Positions 29,196 to 43,433 of a stretch of DNA of 63,354 nt are shown in pieces. How positions within the stretch are numbered: position 1 is the stretch's first letter; every line of letters starts with the position of its first letter. Made by a program: the position numbers and the translations under genes. The notes under the pieces are model-generated. The model saw only the letters and a list, made by a program, of their open reading frames with translations, was not told where the DNA came from and did no database searches. Source of the DNA: Hyphomonadaceae bacterium (GTDB lineage: Bacteria; Pseudomonadota; Alphaproteobacteria; Caulobacterales; Hyphomonadaceae); contig CANJXY010000003.1 of the NCBI GenBank assembly GCA_947478925.1, positions 1 to 63,354 of the forward strand. The letters run 5' to 3'.

Positions 29196-30518
29196 ATGAC
29201 AGACACACTCCGCCCGAACTCGCTCGATGCTTTCTGGATGCCGTTCACGCCGAACAAGGCGTTCAAGGCCGATCCACGCATGGTCGTGCGAGCCGACAAG
29301 ATGCACTACTACACGCCCGAGGGCCGCGCGATTCTTGATGCGACCTCCGGCCTCTGGTGCGTCGCCGCTGGGCACAACCAGCCGAAGATCGTTGAAGCGA
29401 TCCGCAAGGCTGCCGGTGAACTCGACTATGCCGGCAACTTCAACATGGGCCACCCGCTCGCGTTCGAATTCGCCAACCGCCTTACCGGTCTGCTACCAGA
29501 CAGGCTCGACCGCATCTTCTTCACCAACTCCGGATCGGAGAGCGTCGAGACTGCGCTCAAGATCGCGCTTGCTTACCAGAAGGCGCGGGGCAAGCCGGGC
29601 AAGTATCGCCTCGTCGGCCGCGAGCGCGCATACCATGGCGTCAACTTCGGCGGCATGAGCGTCGGCGGCATGACGCGCAACCGCATGAACTTCGGTCCCA
29701 TGGTCAGCGGCGTCGACCACCTGCCCCACACCCACGACATCACGCGCAATGCCTTCAGCAGGGGCCAGCCAGAGCACGGCGCTGAAATCGCCGACGTCCT
29801 AGAACGCCTCATCTATCTGCACGACGCGTCCACGATCGCCGCTGTCATCGTCGAACCCGTCGCCGGCTCCACTGGCGTTCTCGTCCCGCCCAGAGGTTAC
29901 CTCCAGCGCCTGCGTGACCTCTGCACGAAACACGACATCCTGCTGATCCTCGATGAAGTCATCACCGGCTTTGGACGGCTCGGCGCGCCCTTCGCCTCGC
30001 AGTATTTCGAAGTGAGGCCCGACATGATCACCCTGGCCAAAGCGATCAACAATGCCACGGTCCCCATGGGCGCCGTCGCCGCCAGCCGTGAGATCTACGA
30101 CACGATGCTCGCGTCCTCTGAAACGCCGATCGAGCTGTTCCACGGCTACACCATGACAGGCCACCCGCTCGCCTGCGCAGCCGGCATGGCGACCCTGGAC
30201 GTGTTCAAGGAACAGCGCCTCTTCGAACGCGCGCACGAAATCGCGCCCTATTGGGAGGATGCGCTCCATTCCCTTGGCGATGCTCGCCACGTGATCGACA
30301 TTCGCAATCTCGGCCTCATCGGCGGCATCGAACTCGAGCCACGCCCTGGTAAACCCACCGCCCGCGCGCTCGAGGCCTTCCGCGCCTGCTTCGACAAGGG
30401 CCTGCTCATCCGCGTCACCGGCGATATCATCGCCATGTCTCCGCCATTGATCGTCGAGAAGACGCACATCGACCAGATGGTCGACACAATCCGAGGCGTA
30501 TTGCAGACGCTCGAATAA
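29196..30518 (+). CDS. Class III aminotransferase, beta-alanine:pyruvate transaminase-like
   Basis: DAFWMPFTPNKAFKADPRMVVRADKMHYYTPEGRAILDATSGLWCVAAGHNQPKI; PLP-site region LAKAINNATVPMGAV. Confidence 0.92.
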   Translation: MTDTLRPNSLDAFWMPFTPNKAFKADPRMVVRADKMHYYTPEGRAILDATSGLWCVAAGHNQPKIVEAIRKAAGELDYAGNFNMGHPLAFEFANRLTGLLPDRLDRIFFTNSGSESVETALKIALAYQKARGKPGKYRLVGRERAYHGVNFGGMSVGGMTRNRMNFGPMVSGVDHLPHTHDITRNAFSRGQPEHGAEIADVLERLIYLHDASTIAAVIVEPVAGSTGVLVPPRGYLQRLRDLCTKHDILLILDEVITGFGRLGAPFASQYFEVRPDMITLAKAINNATVPMGAVAASREIYDTMLASSETPIELFHGYTMTGHPLACAAGMATLDVFKEQRLFERAHEIAPYWEDALHSLGDARHVIDIRNLGLIGGIELEPRPGKPTARALEAFRACFDKGLLIRVTGDIIAMSPPLIVEKTHIDQMVDTIRGVLQTLE

Positions 30519-30534
30519 ATCACCGGGAACGACC

Positions 30535-32226
30535 GTGATCCTGACCGATATCCTGCTGATCGCAGCGCTCGCCGTTTTCGTAGTGGCCTGGTGGGCGCGC
30601 AAGACGCCTGCGCGCCGCGTCATCCTGATCGTCTCCGCTGCCCTCGCCACCATCATTGGCATCGCGGGTTATCTCACCGATCGCTGGCAGGATGCAGGCG
30701 GCGCCTTCATGGGCGCTCTTTTCCTGCTCGGCCTCGGCGGCGTCGTCCTCAAGAACCGCATCACGCGAAGGGACCGCACCGGTGGAGTCCCGTGGTTCTC
30801 CGGGATCTTCATCACCATCGGCCTGATCGCCGTGATCGCCCTGATCCGCGAATTCCCAATCAACCCGCTGCCCAGACCCTCCGGCCAATATGCCGTCGGC
30901 GTTCGTACCTTCGAAATCGACGATGCCAGCCGCCTCGGCGTGTTCGCTGCGAAGCCCAACGAACCGCGCCGCCTGCTTGTGCGCGTGTGGTATCCGGCGG
31001 GCGACGTTGCAGGCCGCGAGCCCGCTCCCTATTTCTCCGATGCCGAGGCCAAGAGCACCGCGCGGTCCCTTGGCGCCCTCGTCGGCTTCCCACCTTTCTT
31101 CACCTACATCCGCCACGTGCAGACGAACGCGTACATCAATGCACCCCTGCTTGCCGGCGCGGCGAATCTGCCGGTGGTGATCTACAGCCACGGCTACACG
31201 TCATACCTCAGTCAGAACACGGTGTTGATGGAGGAGCTCGCGAGCCACGGCTATATCGCCTACTCGATCCAGCACACGTACGACAGTGCGGAAACTGCCT
31301 TCCCGAATGGCGATGTTGCGGCGATGGATCCTGCGCTGCAGGAAGTAGCTTCGAACGAGACTGGCCGTCCCTCGCAAGCCGACGCCTTTGGCGGTGACAC
31401 CCTCGACAAGCGGATCGACGCCCTGCTCGCCTTTCAGGAGTTCGCCCTCAAGACAGGCTCCCGCATCGCCATCAAGAGCACGAAAGTGTGGATAGCGGAC
31501 CGCATTTTCCTACACGACACGCTACAGACGGCCCCGCCGGCATCCATCGCGGAGATCGCCCGCGCCGGCAATCTCGCCAGGGTCGGCGAACTCGGCATGT
31601 CCTTCGGCGGCGCTATCGCGGGTGAGCTCTGCATGTACGACACGCGCTGCGCGGTTGGCGTCAACATGGATGGTGGCAACTTCCCGTTCTCGTCCACCAA
31701 TGCCGAAGAGCCGGCGCCCTTCCTGATGTTCCACTCCGACCCGGCCAACCTCTACAAGGAGATGGACCGTCCCGTGCCCGCCACAGGCCCGCGCAGCTTC
31801 AACGAATTCTCCTATGAACGCATCGCCACAGCCGGAAGCCGCCCGGACGTCTACCGCATCTCGCTGAAGAACACGCAGCACCTCGGCATGTCCGACTCTT
31901 CGCTCTTTGTTGGAGATACTGTGAAGGCTGCGCTCTTCGGAACGGCTCCCGCCGTCACAATGATCAGCGCTCAGAACGACTTCATCCTTGGCTTCCTCGA
32001 CAAGCACCTCAAAAACGTTGCGAGTGACTATCCTGCTAAGGAACTTGCGAAGTTCAATGGCGCAGTGGTCGTCATCCCCGAAGCCGACATCGCGCCTTGG
32101 TGGAACGCCAAACCGGAAGCCGAACGCGCCGCGCTCGAAGCGAGGATCAATGCCGCCAAGCCGACCTATCCCGGCATGCCGATCTTGAACGCGGCGACGC
32201 CTGTCTTGCCTCAGATCCCAAACTAA
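30535..32226 (+). CDS. Membrane-anchored alpha/beta hydrolase, PAF-acetylhydrolase-like
   Basis: Four N-terminal hydrophobic segments; VVIYSHGYTSYLSQNTVLMEELASHGYIAYSI; GMSFGGAIAGE. Confidence 0.8.
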   Translation: MILTDILLIAALAVFVVAWWARKTPARRVILIVSAALATIIGIAGYLTDRWQDAGGAFMGALFLLGLGGVVLKNRITRRDRTGGVPWFSGIFITIGLIAVIALIREFPINPLPRPSGQYAVGVRTFEIDDASRLGVFAAKPNEPRRLLVRVWYPAGDVAGREPAPYFSDAEAKSTARSLGALVGFPPFFTYIRHVQTNAYINAPLLAGAANLPVVIYSHGYTSYLSQNTVLMEELASHGYIAYSIQHTYDSAETAFPNGDVAAMDPALQEVASNETGRPSQADAFGGDTLDKRIDALLAFQEFALKTGSRIAIKSTKVWIADRIFLHDTLQTAPPASIAEIARAGNLARVGELGMSFGGAIAGELCMYDTRCAVGVNMDGGNFPFSSTNAEEPAPFLMFHSDPANLYKEMDRPVPATGPRSFNEFSYERIATAGSRPDVYRISLKNTQHLGMSDSSLFVGDTVKAALFGTAPAVTMISAQNDFILGFLDKHLKNVASDYPAKELAKFNGAVVVIPEADIAPWWNAKPEAERAALEARINAAKPTYPGMPILNAATPVLPQIPN

Positions 32227-32378
32227 CGCCCCGCCTCAACCCCGCTCGTCCCAACGAACGTCGCACCCAGGAACCGTTGGGAGGGTGGCGCAGGCCTGGA
32301 GCTACAATCCTGAACAAAGCGCCACGTCAGCCCTCGTTCTCGATATTCGTCGAGATGAGTGGGGGGGCAGGCGTACGC

Positions 32379-33062
32379 CTACCGCACGACAAAATCGAAA
32401 TACGTCTCCGGATAGGGCTCCTCCTTCAACGTGAAGTGCCACCACTCTTCCTTCAGCGGCTTGAACCCGCAGGACAGCATCACGTCCTGCAGCATCATCC
32501 GGTGCGCCCGCGCCGACGGGCCAACCGTCTGGTCGCTCGGCCACGACACCGGATCGAACAGGTCATAGCCTGACCCCATGTCGAGCTCGGCGGCCGTGCG
32601 CGCATCAACCACCGTCAGGTCCAGCGTCGATCCACGCGAATGCCCCGACCTCTCGGCAATATAACCAAGCGCGAACAGCTGTGTCTTGTCGACGTAGGGA
32701 TACTGTTCGGCCTTGCGTTTTTGGTCGCCAAGGTCCTTCGCCCACGCGACAAAGTCCGCAACCGCGCGCGTGGGTCGGTAGCAGTCGTAGACCTTGAGCC
32801 CGAGGCCGAACTCCCGCAGCCGCTCCTGCACTTTTGCGAGCGCAGCAACAGTCTCGCGCGTCAGCAGGCAGACCGGCGCTTCGTATCCGGCAATCGGCCG
32901 CCCCACGAAATTCGCCGAGCCAGCGTACCGCATGTCGACCACGAGACCGGGAATAGCCCGCCCCGCATCGACAAAGCCCGAGCGATCCGTCTCGTCGGCC
33001 GGCTGCACGTGTGAGCATCCCGCTGCAACCAGGACTGCGACGAGGACAGCCGCGAAACGCAT
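32379..33062 (-). CDS. D-alanyl-D-alanine dipeptidase (VanX/DdpX, M15D) lipoprotein
   Basis: GLVVDMRYAGSANFVGRPIAGYEAPVCLL...VYDCYRPTRAV...SGHSRGSTLDLTVVD...EEWWHFTL. Confidence 0.92.
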   Translation of the reverse strand: MRFAAVLVAVLVAAGCSHVQPADETDRSGFVDAGRAIPGLVVDMRYAGSANFVGRPIAGYEAPVCLLTRETVAALAKVQERLREFGLGLKVYDCYRPTRAVADFVAWAKDLGDQKRKAEQYPYVDKTQLFALGYIAERSGHSRGSTLDLTVVDARTAAELDMGSGYDLFDPVSWPSDQTVGPSARAHRMMLQDVMLSCGFKPLKEEWWHFTLKEEPYPETYFDFVVR

Positions 33063-33064
33063 CC

Positions 33065-34359
33065 TTACGCCCGCGTTTCGATACGCATCAGACGCGGTGT
33101 GTCGGCAGTAATCTTCAGCTCGGCAATCTTCGCCATCGCCCTCTCCGCCGACGCGCGTGGGCATGGATGGGTGAGGATCGCCACGGGGGCTGCTCCCGTA
33201 TCGCCAGCCGATTCCTGAATCAGCTTGTCGATCGATACGCCTGCCTCGGCCAGCTCCTCGGTCAGCGCTGCGAACATGCCCGGCTTGTCGGCCAGCTTGG
33301 CGCCGATGAAGAACGAGCCCTGGTCGGCCGCGCTGTCAACTGCCGTGATCAAGGCGGCCAGCTCGCGCGCAGGCTTTCCAAGCGGCGGCGTAGCCGGTCC
33401 TTCGAACAGGCGCGCTAGATCGCCCATCACCGCCGCAGCCGTCGGGCCCGAGCCGGCGCCTGGCCCCGTGAACGTCAGGCGGCCCACCGGCTCGCCCTCG
33501 ACCACGACAGCGTTCAGCGGTCCGTTCACCTGCGCGAGTGGGTGCTCTTTCTGCACCAGCACCGGCGCCACACGGCAGCGCACGCCCTCTTTGGCCCGGA
33601 AGGCTTCCGCCACTAGCTTGATGCGATAGTCGAACTTGTTGGCCAACGTGATGTCCATTGCATCGATCTTGTCGACGCCTTCGACCTGCACCTGATCAAA
33701 ATTCGGCTGCGCGCCGAACGCGATGGAGGCGAGGATCAGAACCTTGTGCGCGGCGTCCATGCCCGACACGTCGAGATAGGGGTCGCTCTCTGCGTAGCCG
33801 AGCCGCTGCGCTTCCTGCAGCACCGTCTCGTAGGCCGCGCCCGTCCGCAACATCTCGCTCAGGATGTAGTTGCACGTCCCGTTGAGGATGCCCGACACGC
33901 GGCTGACGATCACCCCCGACAACGAGTTCTTGACCGCACGCACGATTGGGATTGCGCCCGCCACCGCCGCCTCAAACAGCAAGTGCACGTTGTGTTTTTC
34001 AGCCAGGGAGGCAATCTCGATGCCGTGCTCGGCGATCAGCGCCTTGTTGGCGGTCACTACCGCTTTGCCGGATCGCAGGGCGGCTTCGACCGTGCGCTTG
34101 GCGGGGCCGTCCGATCCGCCGATCAGTTCGACGATCACATCGATGTCCGGCGCCAGAGCCAGCTCCATCGGGTCATCGGCCCAGCGGAACTTCGAGATGT
34201 CGACGCCACGATTGCGCGTCTTGTTACGCGCGGACACAGCCACGACTTCCAGCTTGCCCGGAATGCGCAGCTCTTCCTGCCGCTCGATCAATTTCAGCAG
34301 GCCCCCGCCCACCGTACCAAGGCCGGCTACGCCGAGCCTCAGTGTCTTTCCCGTTCCGG

Positions 34360-34363
<4 letters not shown>
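33065..34363 (-). CDS. hom: Homoserine dehydrogenase with ACT domain
   Basis: LRLGVAGLGTVGGGLLKLIERQ...GILNGTCNYILSEM...YAESDPYLDVSGMDAAHKVLIL. Confidence 0.96.
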
Positions 34364-35607
<1,244 letters not shown>

Positions 35608-35731
35608 TGTCGGTTCACCTGTCCTGGGCCTCAGCCCGCGTGAATCACCGCGGGTGGGGCAAATCATTGTGTAAGGCCGTATCGATACGGCCGCTATCGG
35701 GCAAGTTTGGCCGGAGGAGGGCTGCGACCGG

Positions 35732-36106
35732 CTACTGGCCGGGAGGCTTCGGGTCAGCGGGAGCCGCCGTCCCCTCCGCGAGGGCGCGCCATTGCGCCGC
35801 GGTAGCTCGGATCTCGTCCGGCGTGCGGACGTCTTGTTCAGGTGTGTTCCTGGCTTCCAGCGCTTCGGCGTCGGTCTTCAGCGCGTCGGCCTGGGTCTTC
35901 CATTCCTTCAGTGTGCCGTTGAAAGGCCGAACTTGCGGAACGTCTGACAGCTCCGGATAGCCTTCGCCCTTCACCTCGATCGCCTTTGCCGCAAACCATT
36001 CGGGGGCAATCTGCGACACGGCTGACTGCTGCATGATATCTGCGCAGCCCGTCGTCATCGACAGGCCAGCCAGTCCGATGAGTATCGCAAAGGGCCGAGG
36101 CATCAA
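35732..36106 (-). CDS. Hypothetical lipoprotein
   Basis: Lipobox SMTTGC; no recognised domain. Confidence 0.6.
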   Translation of the reverse strand: MMPRPFAILIGLAGLSMTTGCADIMQQSAVSQIAPEWFAAKAIEVKGEGYPELSDVPQVRPFNGTLKEWKTQADALKTDAEALEARNTPEQDVRTPDEIRATAAQWRALAEGTAAPADPKPPGQ

Positions 36107-36230
36107 AAAAATCCGGTCGACGGACGTATGGAACCCGTCATTGCGCTTGTCAGAGTTACTACCTAGGGAAAGTCAGTCGATTTGGCGAGCGGCAGTTTCA
36201 GCGCGCCGCAGGAACAAGGTCGTTGCCCGA

Positions 36231-38048
36231 ATGAACGAGCGTGGGGGCAAACCTCCTGAAAAACCTCCGGAAGGAGCGGCAACCCCGCCTCCCGGTGAGG
36301 ATTTTTCGGAAGTCAGCTTCCAGCGGCTTGGCGCGCGGATAGCTGACCTCAGTCGTGAACTTTCGGAAATAACCCGTCTGGCGGGTACTGCTGCCCCCCG
36401 GAAGCTGGAACTCGAGGCTGCCTCCTCGGCCTTCAAGTCTCTGACGGAGGCCTACGCGGCCAAGCCTGAGTCCTTCAACGAAGCCCAGCTCGACCTGTTC
36501 AGCCGCCAGACCGCGACCTTGCAGGAGATGTCTGCCGGCATGCCATCCCTGGTAGCCGATGCTGATCCGCGTTTTGCCGACCCCGCCTGGCGCGACAATC
36601 CGTTCTTCGACTTCATGCGCCGCACATTCCTGGCCTCGTCCCAGTGGGCGGAGAACCTCGCCTGGAACGCTCCGGAGCTGTCCGAGACCGAGCGCCGCCG
36701 TGCCGCTTTCTTCATCCGTCAGGCGACCGCCGCCATGGCGCCGTCCAACATGCTGCTGGGCAATCCGAAAGCGCTGAAGGCCCTCTTCGAGTCCGATGGA
36801 CAATCGATCCAAAAGGGGTTCACCCAGCTGCAGGACGACTTCAACACTGGCCGCGGCCGTCTGTCAGTGACGCAATCAGACGCGACCGCGTTCGAGCCGG
36901 GCCGCAACGTCGCCATCACACCGGGCGAAGTCGTGCTGACAAATCCGCTGATCGAACTGCTGCGCTACACGCCCACGACGAAGACCGTCCACGCCAGCCC
37001 GGTTCTGATCTTCCCGCCGTGGATCAACAAATACTATGTGCTCGACCTCACGCCCGCAAACTCGCTGGTGGCGTGGCTGCGCGATCAGGGCTTCACGGTC
37101 TACATGGTCTCCTGGCGCTCAGCCGACGATGTTACGAAGGATTTCGGCTGGGATGACTATCTGAAACTCGGCGGCCGCGCTGCGCTGGACTGGGTCGCGG
37201 CCAAGCACAAGGCCCCCGTGAACGTTGCCGGATACTGCGTTGGCGGCGCGCTCGCCTCGATCCTCGCAGCGCGCCTCTCCGACGAGAACGACGACCGCAT
37301 GGGCTCGCTCACGCTGCTTGCCGCGCAGACGGATTTCTCGGAGCCGGGCGACCTCGGCCTCTTCATCGATGACAATTCCATCGGTGGCATCGAACAGATG
37401 ATCGCCGATGCCGGCGGCGTCATGCCGGGCGAAGCGATGCGTGATGCATTCAACCTGCTGCGGCCCGAAGACCTGATCTGGCGCTACGTCGAGGATCGCT
37501 ACCTGCTCGGTCACGAGGCCAAGCCGTTCGACTTGCTGTACTGGAACTCGGACCAGACCAACCTGCCCGGCCCGCTGCACGTCTCGAGCCTGCGCCGCCT
37601 CTATCTCGAGAACGCACTCGCCACCGGCGCCTTCGAGGCTGAAGGCGCGAAGATCAGCCTGCAGCGCGTTCGCACGCCCACTTTCATTCATGCCGCGCGC
37701 AAGGACCACATCTCGCCCTTCGCTTCTGTCTATAAAGGGGTGAAGCTTTTTCCTGGCGACGTGACTTTCGTGCTCGCCGACAGCGGCCATATCGCTGGCG
37801 TCGTGAATCCGCCTGCCGCCAACAAGTATCGCTACTGGATCTCTGACATCCTGCCGCCCTCGAGCGATGGTTGGATGGCCTACGCGAAAGAGCATCCAGG
37901 CTCGTGGTGGCCGCTCTGGGCCGACTGGCTCAAGTCACGCTCCGGCGCCGAAGTCGCCCCGCCCAAGCCGGTCAAAGGCGCAGCAGCTGCCCCCGGCAGC
38001 TATGTCCGCGAAACATTGGACTCGATCCGGGCCAAGCGCGCCATCTAA
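36231..38048 (+). CDS. phaC: Class I polyhydroxyalkanoate synthase
   Basis: VLIFPPWINKYYVLDLTPANSLVAWLRDQGFTVYMVSWRSAD; lipase-like box GYCVGGAL. Confidence 0.96.
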   Translation: MNERGGKPPEKPPEGAATPPPGEDFSEVSFQRLGARIADLSRELSEITRLAGTAAPRKLELEAASSAFKSLTEAYAAKPESFNEAQLDLFSRQTATLQEMSAGMPSLVADADPRFADPAWRDNPFFDFMRRTFLASSQWAENLAWNAPELSETERRRAAFFIRQATAAMAPSNMLLGNPKALKALFESDGQSIQKGFTQLQDDFNTGRGRLSVTQSDATAFEPGRNVAITPGEVVLTNPLIELLRYTPTTKTVHASPVLIFPPWINKYYVLDLTPANSLVAWLRDQGFTVYMVSWRSADDVTKDFGWDDYLKLGGRAALDWVAAKHKAPVNVAGYCVGGALASILAARLSDENDDRMGSLTLLAAQTDFSEPGDLGLFIDDNSIGGIEQMIADAGGVMPGEAMRDAFNLLRPEDLIWRYVEDRYLLGHEAKPFDLLYWNSDQTNLPGPLHVSSLRRLYLENALATGAFEAEGAKISLQRVRTPTFIHAARKDHISPFASVYKGVKLFPGDVTFVLADSGHIAGVVNPPAANKYRYWISDILPPSSDGWMAYAKEHPGSWWPLWADWLKSRSGAEVAPPKPVKGAAAAPGSYVRETLDSIRAKRAI

Positions 38049-38089
38049 CCCGCCTCGCCAGCGCCTCTCCGGAAACCGTGTATTTCTAG

Positions 38090-40390
<2,301 letters not shown>

Positions 40391-40487
40391 TTACGGGAGA
40401 TACGTGCATCCCTAACGCCGCTCGTGCGTTGATTAGCTGACGTGCACGACCTCCCGTCACACCTTTTCCCGAGGAGGGAAGAGGACT

Positions 40488-40518
40488 GCCCCGGACCCTC
40501 AAGGTCCGGGGCTTTTTT
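40488..40518 (+). terminator. Rho-independent terminator
   Basis: GCCCCGGACC-CTCAA-GGTCCGGGGC-TTTTTT, perfect 10-bp stem. Confidence 0.9.
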
Positions 40519-40648
40519 GTACGTCGCTCATGCAACGTGGGCGCACTCGCTTGCCGCCGAAATTGCCATCGCCCGAACTCCAACGCAGGTCTTGCCAGCC
40601 TCGCCCCGGCGTGTTGATCGTTACCGGGCAGTATCGCGTGGAGGTGAC

Positions 40649-41980
40649 ATGCGTCGTCGGGATGTGCTTCGTGGGGCGAGCGCTCTTGGAATCCTGGGCG
40701 CTGCCGGTTGCCTGACGCAACCCTCCAAAGCCCTGCCTCTTAATGAGGCCAACATTGAGCGCGCCTTTCTCTACGCCTATCCGCTCTACGAAATTTCGCG
40801 CACCGGCCAGAACCGCGCGGCGCAACCCGGGCTCAACAAGATCGGCAATCGCGCTACGCTGACCGACCATACGATGCGACAGATCACGGCGCCGAACAAC
40901 GACACCATCTACACCTCCGCCCAGCTCGAGCTCTCGAGCGGACCCGTCGAGGTCATCGCGCCCACGGACACGCGCCGCTATTTCAACATCACATTCATGG
41001 ACGCCTTCACCGACAACTTTGCTGGAATCGGCACGCGGCTGACCGGGGGACAGGGTGGCAAGTACTGGATCATCGGGCCGAACTGGAACGGCGCAACGCC
41101 AGACGGGGTGAACATCATCCAGTCGCCCACCAACGATGTCTGGATGCTCGGCCGCATCGTAGTCGATGGGCCCGACGATCTTACCCCTGCCAAGGCCCTG
41201 CAATCGCAGATTTCGGTGCATTCCAACTCCTCGACGCCGCCGCGCCCTTTCAAGGTGAAATGCACCAGCGCAGAAGATCCGGAGAATTTCCTCGCCGTGG
41301 TCAACGAGATGATTGCACGCTCGCCCGGCAATAAGGGGCATCTCGGCGAAGTCGGCCTCTACCTGAGCCTGGGCGTCGGCCGCGATCCCGACTTCGAGCC
41401 ATCGCCCGACCTCATCGCCGCATGGCGCGCGTATCTGCCGAAGGGATTGGCGCTGCTGCGCGAGACCTTCCAGTTCAAGTCGCTCATCTCGGATGGCTGG
41501 AGCTATCAGGCGCGCGGCGTCGGCGAATACGCGGCAACCGATCGTCTACGGTCCGCCATTGCGCTCGGCGGCCTTGCGGCACTGCCTGAAGCGGAGGCGA
41601 TGTATTTCCATGCCCTCTACGAACCGGGCGGCGATCACCTGACGGGCACCCGCAAGTATGTCTGGCGACTGCCGCCGGGCGGCATTCCGGTGGACGCGTT
41701 CTGGTCGCTGACCATGTACCAGCCGGAAGACGACGGGCGGTTCTTCTTCGCCGCGAACCCGATCGACCGCTATTCGATCGGTGATCGCACCAAGGATCTG
41801 GTCAGGAACGCGGATGGATCAATCGACATACTGATCCAGCACGAACAGCCAACGGGCGAGAAAGCAGCCAACTGGCTTCCCGCGCCAGCCGGACCGCTGC
41901 GCCTCGCTCTGCGGGCCTATCTGCCGCGTTCGGAATTACGTAACCGCAAATGGAAAGTGCCCCCGCTCGTTCGGGTCTAG
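40649..41980 (+). CDS. DUF1254/DUF1214 protein, Tat/lipoprotein-like leader
   Basis: MRRRDVLRGASALGILGAAGC; ITAPNNDTIYTSAQLELSSGPVEV...LPPGGIPVDAFWSLTMYQPED. Confidence 0.88.
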   Translation: MRRRDVLRGASALGILGAAGCLTQPSKALPLNEANIERAFLYAYPLYEISRTGQNRAAQPGLNKIGNRATLTDHTMRQITAPNNDTIYTSAQLELSSGPVEVIAPTDTRRYFNITFMDAFTDNFAGIGTRLTGGQGGKYWIIGPNWNGATPDGVNIIQSPTNDVWMLGRIVVDGPDDLTPAKALQSQISVHSNSSTPPRPFKVKCTSAEDPENFLAVVNEMIARSPGNKGHLGEVGLYLSLGVGRDPDFEPSPDLIAAWRAYLPKGLALLRETFQFKSLISDGWSYQARGVGEYAATDRLRSAIALGGLAALPEAEAMYFHALYEPGGDHLTGTRKYVWRLPPGGIPVDAFWSLTMYQPEDDGRFFFAANPIDRYSIGDRTKDLVRNADGSIDILIQHEQPTGEKAANWLPAPAGPLRLALRAYLPRSELRNRKWKVPPLVRV

Positions 41981-42141
41981 ACGTAGCGAAGCAGAGCCAG
42001 CACGAGAATAACGAGCAAGATTGCTCCGAGCGTACCGGAAGGCGCGTAACCCCAACTGCGGCTGTGCGGCCACGATGGCGCCACGCCGATGATGAGAACC
42101 AAGAGGACGACAAGAATAAGCAGCGATGGTGTTGAGAGCAC
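41977..42141 (-). CDS. DUF3309-type small membrane protein (GTG start; not in supplied ORF track)
   Basis: Reverse translation VLSTPSLLILVVLLVLIIGVAPSWPHSRSWGYAPSGTLGAILLVILVLALLRYV*. Confidence 0.85.
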   Translation of the reverse strand: MLSTPSLLILVVLLVLIIGVAPSWPHSRSWGYAPSGTLGAILLVILVLALLRYV

Positions 42142-42216
42142 GTTGGGTCCGCCTGATCTAATCCAGGCAAAGAACGTGCGGGATGGCCTTAAGGTTCCAA
42201 TTCGGGAACGCCGCGC

Positions 42217-42846
42217 CTAATTCACCAGTGTGGCCGGCGTCAGCTTGTTGATCTCCTCACGCGTCACGCCCGGCGCGATCTCGATCACCTTCAACCCGCC
42301 TTCAACGACATCGAACACGCCAAGATTGGTGATGATGCGGTTGACGACCCTGATGCCCGTCAGCGGCAGAGTGCACGCCTTCAGCAGCTTGCCTTCGCCC
42401 GCCTTGTTGGCGTGATCCATGATAACCACGACCCGCTTCACGCCGGCCACCAGATCCATCGCGCCGCCCATGCCCTTTACGAGCTTGCCCGGGATCATCC
42501 AGTTAGCGAGATCTCCGGTCTCGCTGACTTCCATCGCGCCAAGAATGGCAAGGTCGATATGGCCGCCGCGGATCATCGCGAAACTGGTTGCACTATCGAA
42601 AAAGGAAGAACGGTCCATCACGGTTATGGTCTGCTTGCCGGCGTTGATGAGATCTGGGTCTTCCTCGCCCTCGAACGGGAACGGCCCCATGCCAAGCATG
42701 CCGTTTTCTGACTGAAGCGTGACGTCGACGCCGTCCGGAATGTGGTTGGCCACTAGGGTCGGAATGCCGATGCCGAGGTTCACGTAGAACCCGTCCTTCA
42801 ACTCCTGAGCGGCACGCGCCGCCATCTGATCACGATCCCAGGCCAT
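42217..42846 (-). CDS. scoB: 3-oxoacid CoA-transferase subunit B
   Basis: [39 protein letters not shown]. Confidence 0.93.
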   Translation of the reverse strand: MAWDRDQMAARAAQELKDGFYVNLGIGIPTLVANHIPDGVDVTLQSENGMLGMGPFPFEGEEDPDLINAGKQTITVMDRSSFFDSATSFAMIRGGHIDLAILGAMEVSETGDLANWMIPGKLVKGMGGAMDLVAGVKRVVVIMDHANKAGEGKLLKACTLPLTGIRVVNRIITNLGVFDVVEGGLKVIEIAPGVTREEINKLTPATLVN

Positions 42847-42855
42847 GCCCGTCTC

Positions 42856-43431
42856 CTATGATGCGTCGAACGCCGCCTTGAGCAGCGTCTTGAGTTCGGT
42901 GTCGATGTCATTCGTCGAAGTAAGTACGACAACCGCCGTGTTGCGATCCGACCAGCCCTCGTTTTTCCTGGGCGGCGACAGACGCTTGGAGGCCTTGAGA
43001 TCAACCGCCATGCCGAGCCGCACGCCATCTCTGGTCGGACGCGCTGCGGCAAACTGATACTTGCGCGCGAACCCGGTGAAAGCCTTCCTTTCACCAACAA
43101 TCGCGCCTTGGAGTTTCTTCACCTTAGCCACCAGCGCATCGTGAATTTTCAGCTGCACGGGATCCTTCCATAGCGCCGCAATCAGCGCGTCGGGATTGTC
43201 CCAACCCATATTGTCGCCGGGAAACGCCGCATCAAGAATGGCCGCGCCGCGATTGGCGCCGATGCCATAATTGTCCTTTAGCCACTTGGAACGCGCCTTG
43301 GGTTTCGTCTCCGGACACTTCCGCGCGATCTTTGCCCACTCGTCCAGTGACTTGCCGGTGTCGCGCATGAGTCCCTCGCGGACGCTTGCGAACCATTTCG
43401 TCTGCTGGGCAGTAAGGCTCGCGTCGGCCAT
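42856..43431 (-). CDS. DUF4287/DUF5655-type protein
   Basis: TGKSLDEWAKIARKCPETKPKARSKWLKDNYGIGANRGAAIL...KKLQGAIVGERKAFTGFARKYQFAAARPT. Confidence 0.8.
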   Translation of the reverse strand: MADASLTAQQTKWFASVREGLMRDTGKSLDEWAKIARKCPETKPKARSKWLKDNYGIGANRGAAILDAAFPGDNMGWDNPDALIAALWKDPVQLKIHDALVAKVKKLQGAIVGERKAFTGFARKYQFAAARPTRDGVRLGMAVDLKASKRLSPPRKNEGWSDRNTAVVVLTSTNDIDTELKTLLKAAFDAS

Positions 43432-43433
43432 GG

